Assembly: GCF_003627755.1 (NCBI RefSeq) | Contig: NZ_CP032695.1 | Location: 1,798,001 to 1,862,000 of the forward strand | DNA from: Rhizobium jaguaris | GTDB lineage: Bacteria > Pseudomonadota > Alphaproteobacteria > Rhizobiales > Rhizobiaceae | Reading direction: 5' to 3' | Length of the DNA: 64,000 nt | Part shown: piece after piece, positions 35,535 to 44,112 of the stretch | Position numbering within the stretch: position 1 is the stretch's first letter | Layout: every line of letters starts with the position of its first letter | Notes under the pieces: generated by a model | Told to the model about the DNA's origin: nothing | Seen by the model: only the letters and a program-made list of their open reading frames with translations | Databases searched by the model: none | Program-made: the position numbers and the translations under genes

Positions 35535-36365
35535 ATGAGCTATTTCAGGATTACCGACTGGGAAAGCGCCTATACCAGTGATGCCTATGTGGTCGGCGGT
35601 GACCGCTGGCCGGCAGCCTGGGTAGAGCCGGCACGGGCCTTTCGTGATAGCCTGGCCAAGACCGAGCGCGCCGAGCTCGATCTCGCCTACGGGCTCGGGG
35701 CGCGCAATCGTTTCGACCTTTTCCTGCCCGTCGAGAAACCGAGGGGACTGGTGGTCTTCATTCATGGCGGTTACTGGTTGGAGCTCGACAAGAGTTATTG
35801 GTCGCATCTTGCCGCCGGCCCCGTCGCCAACGGCTACGCTGTTGCCATCCCCTCCTATACGCTTTGCCCTGACATCCGCCTTGCTGGCATCGCCAAGGAA
35901 ATTGCGGCTGCGATCGGCAAGGTCGCCGATATGGTCGATGGCTCTGTGATGCTGGTCGGACATTCGGCCGGCGGCCAGCTCGCGACCCGCATGGTCACGA
36001 AGACGTCGCCACTTGCCGCACCAGTCCAGGCCCGCATCCGGCATGTCGTTTCCATCTCCGGCGTTCACGACCTGCGCCCGATCATGAAGCGGGCCATGAA
36101 CGACCACCTGCGCATCGATGCCGCCGAAGCCGCGGCTGAAAGCCCGGCGCTGTTGGAACCCGTTGAAAATATCCGCCTCACCTGCTGGGTCGGCGGCGCC
36201 GAACGGGCGGAATTCATCCGCCAGACTGCCCTGCTCGCCAATATCTGGACCGGCCTTGGCGCGGCAACCAACGCCGTCGTTGATCCGGACCAAAATCATT
36301 TCACGGTATTGGACGGCCTCACCGATGCCACCCATCCGCTGACACGGACCCTGCTTTCCGAATAG
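35535..36365 (+). CDS. Alpha/beta hydrolase, probable N-formylkynurenine formamidase (AFMID/esterase type)
   Basis: 276 residues with the oxyanion motif FIHGGYWLELDKS (HGGYW, about residue 83), the nucleophile elbow GHSAGGQ (Ser, about 147) and a C-terminal His in QNHFTVLDGL (about 255). The HGGYW form is typical of eukaryote-type arylformamidases and related esterases. It begins 37 bases after kynureninase. With that neighbour, hydrolysis of N-formylkynurenine to kynurenine and formate is the likely reaction. The bacterial KynB metallo-enzyme is a different fold. A GTG at 35508 is an alternative start. Confidence 0.82.
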   Translation: MSYFRITDWESAYTSDAYVVGGDRWPAAWVEPARAFRDSLAKTERAELDLAYGLGARNRFDLFLPVEKPRGLVVFIHGGYWLELDKSYWSHLAAGPVANGYAVAIPSYTLCPDIRLAGIAKEIAAAIGKVADMVDGSVMLVGHSAGGQLATRMVTKTSPLAAPVQARIRHVVSISGVHDLRPIMKRAMNDHLRIDAAEAAAESPALLEPVENIRLTCWVGGAERAEFIRQTALLANIWTGLGAATNAVVDPDQNHFTVLDGLTDATHPLTRTLLSE

Positions 36366-36557
36366 AGTGCCGCGAGATTTTCGACTCGCGACGCATGGCA
36401 GGCCTCTCGCAAGCGGCGGCATAACAACATGCTTGCCGAACGTCGTCAGTGCACGCATTCTTCCGATCGATCTTCCACACAATGCCGTTACGGCGTCATG
36501 CTGGCCTGCCGCCAGCTGCGCGACGGTTGGAACAAGCACAATGAAGGGGGAACAGCC

Positions 36558-37925
36558 GTGAGTGCATCGAAGGATAGCGACGAAACGAAACGCGACATCG
36601 GATTTTTGAGCGTGGGCGAGCTTGGCAGCCGTTACCGCGACGGTTCGCTGTCGCCTGTCGATGTCGTGACGGCAGCGTTGGAGCGCGTCGAAAGGCTCGA
36701 ACCAAGTTTGAATGCGGTTGCTCATGTCATGCGTGAAGCGGCCTTGGAACAGGCGACGCGTGCTGCAGCCGACCTCTGGTCCGGACGTCACGTCGGGCCG
36801 CTGCACGGTATTCCCGTTGCCATCAAGGATTTGATTGACGTCCGGGGCGTACCGAGCGGTTTTGGCAGCCGCGTCCGTCCGCCCGTGGTGGCCGCTGACG
36901 ATGCGGAGTTCGTAAAACGGCTGCGTCAGGCGGGCGCCATTATCCTCTGCAAGACCAATCTGCTCGAATATGCCTACGGCATCGCCCATCCGGATGTCGG
37001 CCAGACCAACAATCCGCACGATACAGGCCGGACGTCGGGTGGCTCCAGCGGCGGTTCTGCAGCCGTCGTCGCGGCCGGCATCGTTCCCTTGGCCGTCGGT
37101 ACGGACACCGGAGGATCGATCCGTATCCCCGCCTCCTATTGCGGGATCGTTGGTTTGAAGCCGACCTTCGGGCTGATATCGGTCGACGGTGTTTTCCCCC
37201 TGTCGCAAACGCTCGATCATGCCGGGCCGCTTGCCCGCACCGTCACGGATGCGGCGATCCTCCTGGAATATCTCTCCGGAAAGCCGTTCCCTCTGTCGCA
37301 GTCATCGCTGGAAGGCGTCGGGATTGGCGTTCTTTCCTATCATGCCGACAGCCGGGAACTGACCGCGGCAGTGGCGGAAAACCTCATGCAGACGATCAAG
37401 ACGCTGGAGGCACATGGCGCCATCGTCAAAACGATCGATATCCCGTTATTGGCCTTGGCGAACTCGGAACTGCGAAAAATCATCAAGCCGGAGGCGTCGC
37501 TCATCCATAAAGAACTCTATGCTGAAAATCCTGCAGGCTATGCGCCGAGAACCCGGTCGCAAGTCGAGGCCGGTTTCCATGTTAGCGCGGTAGATTACCT
37601 GCAAGCTCAGGATTTTCGCTTGCAGCTTCGCAACGCGGTCGAGGCTCAATTCGCCGATGTCGATGTGCTGCTAAGCCCCAGCGTTCCCTTTCCCGCCCCA
37701 ACCGAAGATCCGGAATTCACCGAGGAGGGCGAGGAAGGCGAAATGCTGTCGAGCGGCTTTGCCAACATGACCGGGCACCCCTCGATGAGCCTTCCCTGCG
37801 GCATGGATGGACATCTGCCGCTCGGTCTGCAGCTTACCAGCGCATTCGGTGATGACGGCAAGCTGCTGCAAATCGCCCTCGGCGTCGAAGCGGCACTCGC
37901 CGCCTATAGGAGACCGGCCATCTAA
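36558..37925 (+). CDS. Amidase signature family enzyme (GTG start)
   Basis: 455 residues of the amidase-signature family. The catalytic Lys is in PVAIKDLID (about 95), the Gly/Ser-rich signature is [13 protein letters not shown] (about 162-174), and the Ser nucleophile is in [12 protein letters not shown] (about 192). It hydrolyses an amide or transfers ammonia like GatA; no GatB/GatC genes are near, so it is a stand-alone amidase. The frame is open from 36429, but the first 43 codons do not resemble the family. The GTG at 36558, preceded by AAGGGGGAA, is chosen. It lies 192 bases after the formamidase-like gene and may be a separate unit. Confidence 0.85.
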   Translation: MSASKDSDETKRDIGFLSVGELGSRYRDGSLSPVDVVTAALERVERLEPSLNAVAHVMREAALEQATRAAADLWSGRHVGPLHGIPVAIKDLIDVRGVPSGFGSRVRPPVVAADDAEFVKRLRQAGAIILCKTNLLEYAYGIAHPDVGQTNNPHDTGRTSGGSSGGSAAVVAAGIVPLAVGTDTGGSIRIPASYCGIVGLKPTFGLISVDGVFPLSQTLDHAGPLARTVTDAAILLEYLSGKPFPLSQSSLEGVGIGVLSYHADSRELTAAVAENLMQTIKTLEAHGAIVKTIDIPLLALANSELRKIIKPEASLIHKELYAENPAGYAPRTRSQVEAGFHVSAVDYLQAQDFRLQLRNAVEAQFADVDVLLSPSVPFPAPTEDPEFTEEGEEGEMLSSGFANMTGHPSMSLPCGMDGHLPLGLQLTSAFGDDGKLLQIALGVEAALAAYRRPAI

Positions 37926-38052
37926 AAGGCGTATCTGTTGTAGACCGATATAACGGATCAAAGGGCGCGGCCGACCAGCACCCCTTGCAACAGCATTCCA
38001 TGGAACAAGCCCCGGTTCGAGCCTTTCGAATCCGAGGCTTGTCGTGCAGGGT

Positions 38053-38481
38053 TTATTTCTTGACCGGTGCATTCATGGCCCAAACAATCCCGAATGGATC
38101 GCGAAGCTGGCCCCAGCGATCGCCCCAGAACATCACCTCGAGCGGCATGACGACCTCGGCACCGGCATCGACAGCGCGCTTCCACCAGGCATCAATGTCG
38201 TCGACGAGCAATTGCAGGGTAAAAGCCTGCGGTTTTTCCAGCGCGTGACCATATTCAGGATAGGCGTCGCAGAGCATCAACGAACTGCCATTGACATAGA
38301 GATGGATATGCATCGTCCGGCCCTGCTCGTCAGCCGGATACATGAATACCTGTTCGGCGCCGAAGGCGCGCTTATAGAATTCGGCAGCCTTCACGGCGCC
38401 GTCTACTGTCAAATAAGGCACCAGGCCGCCAAGAACCGGCACTTTGGGCTGCTGTGATTGCGGTTGTTCTGCATCGGTCAT
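38053..38481 (-). CDS. PhnB-like VOC family protein
   Basis: 142 residues of the PhnB/3-demethylubiquinone-methyltransferase-like glyoxalase group: VPYLTVDGAVKAAEFYKRAFGAEQ, HIHLYVNGSSLMLCDAYPEYG and the C-terminal MFWGDRWGQLRDPFGIVWAM. GAGGAGAC precedes the ATG. Proteins of this group are common in rhizobia and usually uncharacterised. The neighbours give no clue; it is convergent with the amidase. Confidence 0.87.
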   Translation of the reverse strand: MTDAEQPQSQQPKVPVLGGLVPYLTVDGAVKAAEFYKRAFGAEQVFMYPADEQGRTMHIHLYVNGSSLMLCDAYPEYGHALEKPQAFTLQLLVDDIDAWWKRAVDAGAEVVMPLEVMFWGDRWGQLRDPFGIVWAMNAPVKK

Positions 38482-38601
38482 GATTGTCTCCTCGGAGCGG
38501 ACTTTTGAATTGTGCCCATAGGACGGGCTGCTCCAAGGACGATGGATGATGATGTTTTCCGACAGGCGGCGTCAGTTTTTTGCCGATTTTTTTGCCGACC
38601 T

Positions 38602-40728
38602 CTATCGGGAGCCGGCCGCGGTCGTCCAGCCCACCCGCCGTTGGCGCCTCGGCTTACGCATAGGGATCATGTTTGCCGGATGCACCTCGCTAAAAATCAG
38701 CGCCTCCGCATCCTTGCGCGGCATTGGCTTACCGAGGAGAAAACCCTGTACTTCGCTGTAGCCTTCGGCTCGCAATTTTCCCAGTTGCTCCTCCGTCTCG
38801 ATACCTTCCGCCAGCGTTAAGGCGTTGAAACCCGAAGCGATGCCGACGACGGCGCGCACGATTGCGAGATTGCCGGGATCGGTCTCCATGCCGGCAACGA
38901 AACTGCGGTCGAGCTTGATCTTGTCGAAGGCAAAGGAGCGCAGATAGCTCAGCGACGAATAACCGGTGCCGAAATCGTCTATGGCGATGCGGATGCCGAG
39001 TTCCTTCAAGGCGCGAAGCAGGGGCAGGCTCTGCTCCACTTCAGAGAGCAGGATGGATTCGGTAATCTCAATCTCCAGCCGCTCGGGGCGTAGTCCGCTC
39101 TCATGCAATACGGAGACCACGGTGGCAAGCAGGCTCGCATGCCTGAATTGATAGACCGAGAGATTGATGGCGATTTTCAGGTGGTTCGGCCATTGCGAGG
39201 CGGTGCAGCAGGCCTCGCGGAGGACCCACTCGCCGATCTGTACGATCATGCCGGTTTCCTCGGCGACCGAAATGAACTCCAGCGGCGCGATCAGGCCACG
39301 CTCCGGATGCCGCCAACGGATCAACGCTTCAAAGCCAGACAGCTTATCATTGTCCAGCCGGACGATTGGCTGGTAATAGAGTTCGAACTCGTCGTTCTGC
39401 AGCGCTTCCCGCAGCTCGATGGTGAGTTGATGGCGCCGCTCGGCCTCAAGCCGCATCTCGGTCTGGTAAAAGCGATAGGTCGACCGGCCGCTCTCCTTCG
39501 CAGCATAAAGTGCCAGATCCGCGTCGCGCATCAAGACATCGGCGTCGGCCGCATGTTCCGGCGCCATCGCGATACCGATGCTGCAGCTCACATGTTCCCG
39601 AACCCCGTCGAGGTCAAAAGGTGCGGCGAGCGACAACAGCAACAGATCGGCCAGGCGCTGGGCCCGGCCGGCATCTGTCATCTTCAGAACCAGCGCAAAC
39701 TCGTCGCCGCCGAGACGGGCAACAAGATCGCTTCTCTCCGAGAGCCGAAGAAGCCGTTGCGCGACCTGGCACAGAAGCGCGTCCCCGGCAGCATGTCCCT
39801 TGCTGTCGTTGATGTGTTTGAAATGATCGACATCGAGGTAAAGCAGCGCGATCGGCATATCCGGCGTTGCCGCGGCCACCTGCCGGACGATGCTTTCGGA
39901 AAAGAATGCACGGTTCGGAAGGCCTGTGAGAGAATCGTGCATGGCAAGATGTGCGAGCTTGGCCTCGACGCCACGTTCCTCCGTGACATCCTGGGAAATC
40001 CCGAGAAGATAACGCGGCGCCTGGCCTTTCGGCGCTGGCAGCACGCGCTTGGCCGTTCTCAGAATGCGCGAAACACCATCGAGGCCCTCGATCGTCTCCT
40101 CAAAACCTATGGTCGAGGCCGTCTCGAAGGCACGCTCATCCTGCCGGCGAAACACAGCCGTTTGCTCCGCGGAAAAAATCGCCCGGTCGCTCTTCCCGAG
40201 AACGTCTTTCGCCTGGCGTCCGATGATGGCGCCACAGGCCTCGTTGAAGAGGATATAACGGCCATCCTTCGCCATGTCCTTGACGAAGACGCCGACGGGC
40301 AAGTTGTCGACGATGCTATCGAGCAGCGACCGGGTGTCGGTAACCTGCCGCCGCGCAGCATTGACCTCCGTGCGGTCCTGGACGATCGCCAGGATCGCCG
40401 CTCCGCCGTCAAAACGAATTTCACGGCCGTAGGTCAGCACCTCGAATGTCTGACCATTGGCCTTCAAATGAGTCCAGCGCTGTGCCTTCTCCACATCCGA
40501 ACGACGCTGAACGGCATTGGCCATACGCTCGCGCTCCTGCGGCGGGCGAATATCGAGAACCGTCATATCGGCGTAGTCGTCATCGCTATAGCCATACAGA
40601 TCGCGTGCGGCGTCATTGACGATCAGAAATCGCAGCGTCTCGGGATCATAGACCCACATCGGCGAGGGGTGCGTCTTGAACAGCGACCGAAAATCATCGT
40701 TCGGGGCGTTGGGCCAAACGGAGTTCAT
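38602..40728 (-). CDS. PAS-PAS-GGDEF-EAL cyclic-di-GMP signalling protein
   Basis: 708 residues. A PAS domain at about 10-125 (MWVYDPETLRFLIVNDAA) and a second at about 130-255 (NLPVGVFVKDM...RYILFNEACGAIIG) are followed by GGDEF at about 265-425 (LTGLPNR, active-site RLGGDEF near 340) and EAL at about 440-690 (FEALIRWRHPE near 464, NLSVYQFR, DDFGTGYSS, EGIET). Both catalytic motifs are intact, so it could make or break c-di-GMP. It has no membrane segment, so sensing is cytoplasmic. An arginine-rich tail (MRKPRRQRRVGW) closes the protein. It is monocistronic, with an AT-rich upstream region. Confidence 0.93.
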   Translation of the reverse strand: MNSVWPNAPNDDFRSLFKTHPSPMWVYDPETLRFLIVNDAARDLYGYSDDDYADMTVLDIRPPQERERMANAVQRRSDVEKAQRWTHLKANGQTFEVLTYGREIRFDGGAAILAIVQDRTEVNAARRQVTDTRSLLDSIVDNLPVGVFVKDMAKDGRYILFNEACGAIIGRQAKDVLGKSDRAIFSAEQTAVFRRQDERAFETASTIGFEETIEGLDGVSRILRTAKRVLPAPKGQAPRYLLGISQDVTEERGVEAKLAHLAMHDSLTGLPNRAFFSESIVRQVAAATPDMPIALLYLDVDHFKHINDSKGHAAGDALLCQVAQRLLRLSERSDLVARLGGDEFALVLKMTDAGRAQRLADLLLLSLAAPFDLDGVREHVSCSIGIAMAPEHAADADVLMRDADLALYAAKESGRSTYRFYQTEMRLEAERRHQLTIELREALQNDEFELYYQPIVRLDNDKLSGFEALIRWRHPERGLIAPLEFISVAEETGMIVQIGEWVLREACCTASQWPNHLKIAINLSVYQFRHASLLATVVSVLHESGLRPERLEIEITESILLSEVEQSLPLLRALKELGIRIAIDDFGTGYSSLSYLRSFAFDKIKLDRSFVAGMETDPGNLAIVRAVVGIASGFNALTLAEGIETEEQLGKLRAEGYSEVQGFLLGKPMPRKDAEALIFSEVHPANMIPMRKPRRQRRVGWTTAAGSR

Positions 40729-41055
40729 GAGCGGATCGACCTGGCAAGTTTGCGTTGAAATGATAGCGGACTAAATAGTTATAGTAAAAAAAGTTAAATA
40801 AAATCAAAATAGTAGCTCGCCTAAACGTTAAGCAAAAGCCCAGAAAATATGCAACCGAACGCTTCATTTTATCGAAAGCCTACCTAGGAAATCCCACGTA
40901 AACAGAGACGTCTCCTTGAGCTGTCTCTCTGACAGCCGACGCCATCCACACGATAGTTTCACCGTTCACCCGGCGTCGGTCAGCATGCGCAACCATGTCA
41001 ACAACTTGATATTTTCCTTAGACCCTAGACGGATGGCCTGCACCGGCTCGCCGGC
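40729..41055. other. Gene-free stretch upstream of the GGDEF-EAL gene
   Basis: About 330 bases. Bases 40760-40870 are markedly A/T-rich and probably contain the promoter of the GGDEF-EAL gene. 40918-40961 is a diverged copy of the element in front of the aldo/keto reductase. Nothing coding is recognisable in the rest. Confidence 0.6.
40918..40961 (+). repeat. Diverged copy of the aldo/keto reductase upstream LysR-box element
   Basis: The 44 bases match 42633-42676 at 38 positions without gaps. Inside lies CTGTC-TCTCT-GACAG (40921-40935), a perfect dyad with T-N11-A LysR-box spacing. No reductase gene follows this copy. It lies 95 bases past the end of the broken LysR gene. Confidence 0.7.
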
Positions 41056-41581
41056 CTATTCGCGCTGCGTCAATGTCCAGCCGAGTTCCTCGATCGCTTC
41101 TACGACCAGCTCACGCATCCACCGATGCGCGGAGTCCTGATCATGACGGGCATGCCATTAGAGCCCGGACATCCGGCACCGGGATGTCGAGCGGTGGAGG
41201 AAAGACACGTAGCTTTAGGCGGTGGCGCATCGCGGCGGCGAACTGCGACGGCACTGCCGCAATATGCTGCTCCGAGGCAACGGCAAGCGCCACGGCCTGG
41301 AAGTGTGGCAGCGCAAGCGTGACCCGCCGCCTGAGGCCCGTTGCCGCGAGCGCGTCGTCAACCATCCCCGACATGCTCCCGTCGATCGATCTCAGCGCGT
41401 GCGGCAACGCGCAGAAGACCTCCATCGGCATTGCCTCGTTCTCGGGAAGGTCGGCGACAGCCTGGTTGTCGCTGGCGGCGATCAACACGAACGGGGATTT
41501 GAACAGCAGTCTGCTGGATATCCAATCCGGCATTTCCAATGGCCGCTCGAGCGCCATGTCGATCCCGCCTTCGGGCCGCCG
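41056..41581 (-). pseudogene. Remnant of a LysR-family regulator (N-terminus lost, frameshift, nonsense codon)
   Basis: The minus strand encodes most of a LysR substrate-binding domain: RRPEGGIDMALERPLE at the left edge, then FCALPHALRSIDGSMSG and QHIAAVPSQFAAA, up to IPVPDVR. An extra base near 41164-41166 shifts the frame. The true continuation (WHARHDQDSAHRWM... to WTLTQRE and a TAG at 41058-41056) resumes in the next frame, but only after a TAA at 41160-41158 where Tyr is expected. A TAG precedes the first recognisable residue, and the helix-turn-helix half is absent. The gene therefore cannot make a functional regulator. Confidence 0.85.
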
Positions 41582-41715
41582 CTATGATACTGGACGGTGG
41601 TGGTCGCGCGGCATAACCAGCAGGAGCATTACCGTTGAACAACCGTTTGATGCTAGGCAAATGGAGCACCATGTTCTAGAAGGGGCCGTCGCTCATTGTC
41701 AGGGACGCTGCGCCA

Positions 41716-42342
41716 ATGACCATGCCCAAAACCGTTGCCGATTGGCTTTCACCGGATCGCGCCGCCTTGCTTGTATACGACATGCAGATCGGCATTGCCC
41801 GGCAAGTCAAGGGCGCGGATGAGACGATTGATCGTATCGCAGCAGTTGTTGCAGCCGCCCGGAGCGCGGGAATGCGGATCGCTTTCTGTCGTCATCTTTC
41901 GCTGCCGAAGCCGTGGATGGGTTTCTTCGCAACGCGGATGGCGATGGCATGGCAACGCACGGACGACCCGGAAAAAGTGAAACCCTGGTTTCTACGAGAT
42001 AGCGAGGCGGTTCAGATCGTTCCGGAACTGCGGCCGCAAGAGGGGGACTTCGTGTTTGACAAGCTGGGGATGTCGGCATTCGAAGGGACTCCCTTGCAGC
42101 TCGCCATGCGGGATGCTGGCCTTTCGGCTCTGGCGATCTGCGGCATTGCCATGGAAATCGGAATCGAGCCGACCTGCCGCCATGCAGCCGATCTAGGGAT
42201 CGTTCCAGTCTTGATCGAAGACGCATGCGGCCACGGAGATGCGGAGGCAGGAAGACGCTCCCTCGAATCCCTGCGTTTCATGGGCGATACGATTGTGACG
42301 AATACAGATGAATTCCTGACAGCCATGTCTCGTCCGGCATGA
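41716..42342 (+). CDS. Isochorismatase-family hydrolase lacking the nucleophilic Cys
   Basis: 208 residues with the isochorismatase fold: catalytic Asp in LLVYDMQIG (about 23), Lys in FDKLGMSAFEGT (about 117) and the cis-peptide region CGIAMEIGIEPTCRHAAD (about 142-159). In amidase-type members the position before I-E-x-T is the nucleophilic Cys; here it is Gly, as in true isochorismatases such as PhzD. So vinyl-ether hydrolysis or a non-catalytic role is more likely than amide hydrolysis. No phenazine or siderophore genes are nearby. It begins 134 bases from the dead end of the LysR remnant. Confidence 0.85.
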   Translation: MTMPKTVADWLSPDRAALLVYDMQIGIARQVKGADETIDRIAAVVAAARSAGMRIAFCRHLSLPKPWMGFFATRMAMAWQRTDDPEKVKPWFLRDSEAVQIVPELRPQEGDFVFDKLGMSAFEGTPLQLAMRDAGLSALAICGIAMEIGIEPTCRHAADLGIVPVLIEDACGHGDAEAGRRSLESLRFMGDTIVTNTDEFLTAMSRPA

Positions 42343-42699
42343 CGTCCATTTAGGGCCTGAGGCAGTCCCGGCCGATGTCTTCTTGAACCATAGCTCTCCC
42401 GTCCATTCCGTCCCTATCGGGTCCTCCGGGAAACGGCATTTCCGGAATGCGAAGGCGTCTTGCAATTCCGGAAAATACGATCGGATATCTTGACAAGATC
42501 GGCGGCTTGCCGTCAAAGCTGACACTCCACTTCTTTCTGGCAATCATTATTGCGCCCTCTACATCTCCTTCCGTGCCGAGCGGAGGGAAACCCAGCGGTA
42601 TGATGCGGCCACGCGTTCCGAAACGCCTTTCGGAACTGTCTCTCTGGCAGCCGATCCCACCCACACGATTGTTTCAAAGCGAAACTTGGAGGAAAGACC
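42343..42699. other. Gene-free stretch upstream of the aldo/keto reductase
   Basis: 357 bases without a convincing gene. It contains the palindrome GCATT-TCCGG-AATGC near 42435 and, at its right end, the 44-bp LysR-box element (42633-42676) and the GGAGGAAAG ribosome site of the reductase. Confidence 0.6.
42633..42676 (+). promoter_or_regulatory. LysR-box element upstream of the aldo/keto reductase
   Basis: Contains CTGTC-TCTCT-GGCAG (42636-42650), a near-perfect dyad with T-N11-A spacing, 50-64 bases before the reductase ATG. The same 44-bp element recurs at 40918-40961 beside a decayed LysR gene, which suggests that LysR family controlled this promoter. Confidence 0.5.
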
Positions 42700-43668
42700 A
42701 TGAAAATCGTAAGACTTGGCAAGACCGGGCTTGAAGTCAGCCGTATTTGCTTCGGCTGCATGTCCTTCGGCAAGCAGACCGACGAGCGTCCATGGGTCCT
42801 TGGTCTCGACGAAGCGCGGCCGCTATACAAGCGTGCCTGGGACGCGGGCATCAATTTCTTCGATACGGCGAACGTCTATGCGCAAGGTACGAGCGAAGAA
42901 ATCACCGGCATATTGTTGAAGGAGTTGGCGCCGCGCGAGGAAATCGTCCTTGCGACCAAGGTCTTCGGCCGCATGCGTCCCGGTCCGAATGGTCAGGGTC
43001 TGTCGCGAGCCGCCATTCTCGGCGAAATCGACAACAGCCTGCGCCGCCTTGGTACCGACTATGTCGATCTCTACCAAATCCACCGTTTCGACCCCTTCAC
43101 ACCCGTCGAAGAGACGATGGAAGCGCTAAACGACGTCGTTCGCGCCGGCAAGGCACGCTATATCGGGGCCTCCTCCATGTGGGCTTGGCAATTCGCCAAG
43201 CTGCAGCATGCCGCAGCGCTGAATGGCTGGACCAAATTCGTCTCGATGCAGAACCAGCTCAGCCTCGTCTACCGCGAGGAGGAGCGCGAGATGCTGCCGC
43301 TCTGCAAGGACCAGAGTATCGCTGTCCTGCCATGGAGCCCTCTCGGCGGCGGCAAGCTGACGCGCCCCTGGGGCACGGAAACCAAGCGCGCCATCACCGA
43401 CCGCTATAATAAGACAATGTATGAGAAGACCGGCGACCGCGAAATAGTGGCCGCTGTCGAAGCCGTCGCCAAAGCTCGAGGCACGAGCATGGCGCAAATC
43501 GCCATGGCGTGGGTGCTGCAGAAGCCTGAAGTGACTTCGCCGATCGTCGGCGTCAGCAAGATGAGCCATCTGGAGGATGCGATCGCCGCGGACGACCTTG
43601 TCCTCAATACCGATGAAATCAAAGCGCTTGAGGCCCCTTACAAGCCACAGCACGTCGCCGGCTTTTGA
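42700..43668 (+). CDS. Aldo/keto reductase
   Basis: 322 residues, NADPH-dependent TIM-barrel reductase of the YajO/IolS-like group. The catalytic tetrad is recognisable: Asp and Tyr in FFDTANVYAQGTSEE (about 52-57), Lys in VLATKVFG (about 88) and His in YQIHRFD (about 129). The NADP-binding end is TSPIVGVSKMSHLEDA. A strong GGAGGAAAGACC precedes the ATG. Likely role is reduction of aldehydes or keto-sugars. It is followed by a 10-bp-stem terminator. A decayed copy of the last 43 bases and of the terminator region lies 2 kb downstream. Confidence 0.93.
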   Translation: MKIVRLGKTGLEVSRICFGCMSFGKQTDERPWVLGLDEARPLYKRAWDAGINFFDTANVYAQGTSEEITGILLKELAPREEIVLATKVFGRMRPGPNGQGLSRAAILGEIDNSLRRLGTDYVDLYQIHRFDPFTPVEETMEALNDVVRAGKARYIGASSMWAWQFAKLQHAAALNGWTKFVSMQNQLSLVYREEEREMLPLCKDQSIAVLPWSPLGGGKLTRPWGTETKRAITDRYNKTMYEKTGDREIVAAVEAVAKARGTSMAQIAMAWVLQKPEVTSPIVGVSKMSHLEDAIAADDLVLNTDEIKALEAPYKPQHVAGF

Positions 43669-43693
43669 TTGAACAATCTAAGAGGGTGCGAAA

Positions 43694-43721
43694 GGCGAAG
43701 ACGGCACCAGTCGTCTTCGCC
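43694..43721 (+). terminator. Terminator hairpin after the aldo/keto reductase
   Basis: GGCGAAGACG (43694-43703), 8-base loop, CGTCTTCGCC (43712-43721): a perfect 10-bp stem 25 bases after the stop. No T-tract follows. A degenerate version occurs at about 45700-45726. Confidence 0.7.
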
Positions 43722-44112
43722 GAACGAGACATAGGGAGATCGTCACCTCTTACCCTGCTTCGAGCACGCCGGGTTCGGCGGCGATCGTTTTCGTTTCTGC
43801 CGCCTTTGTGATCAGATAGGTGGCGGCTTTCGCCGTGCCAGGTGAGCGACTCCAACGGAACCCAATCACTCGCGATCAGACCGTCAGTGGTGCATTCTTC
43901 TTGGCCGCGGCATCCGAAGCTCTCGCGACTGCCGATAATTCCGTGCTACCGCATGCCTCCTCAAATCAGGATCGATTTAAGGAAAGCGATCCAAACTGCC
44001 ACAACGACCTTCCTGCGTTTGAAAAGACGCAGGGCGCTGTAGAGCCGTAACCGCGCAGGTGCTACGATTCACAAGGAATAATCACCGGTGGCGGACAAGA
44101 GGGGGCTAGGCG
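43722..44112. other. Gene-poor stretch between the reductase terminator and the channel gene
   Basis: About 390 bases. The only coding-like signal is a 39-codon minus-strand frame (43869-43750, GTG start) ending in AKAATYLITKAAETKTI. It has no recognised family and may be the tail of a decayed gene. No terminator or repeat was found in the rest. Confidence 0.5.

Noticed and set aside
36371..36390. CGCGAG...CTCGCG stem after the formamidase-like gene as a terminator
   Set aside because: Only 6 bp with an 8-base loop and no T-tract; too weak to call.
35442..37220. 592-codon minus-strand frame under the formamidase-like and amidase genes
   Set aside because: Shadow of two real genes; no motif, and it crosses their gap without a ribosome site.
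42430..42450. GCATT-TCCGG-AATGC palindrome as a regulator site
   Set aside because: About 260 bases from the nearest start and not repeated elsewhere; no support beyond symmetry.
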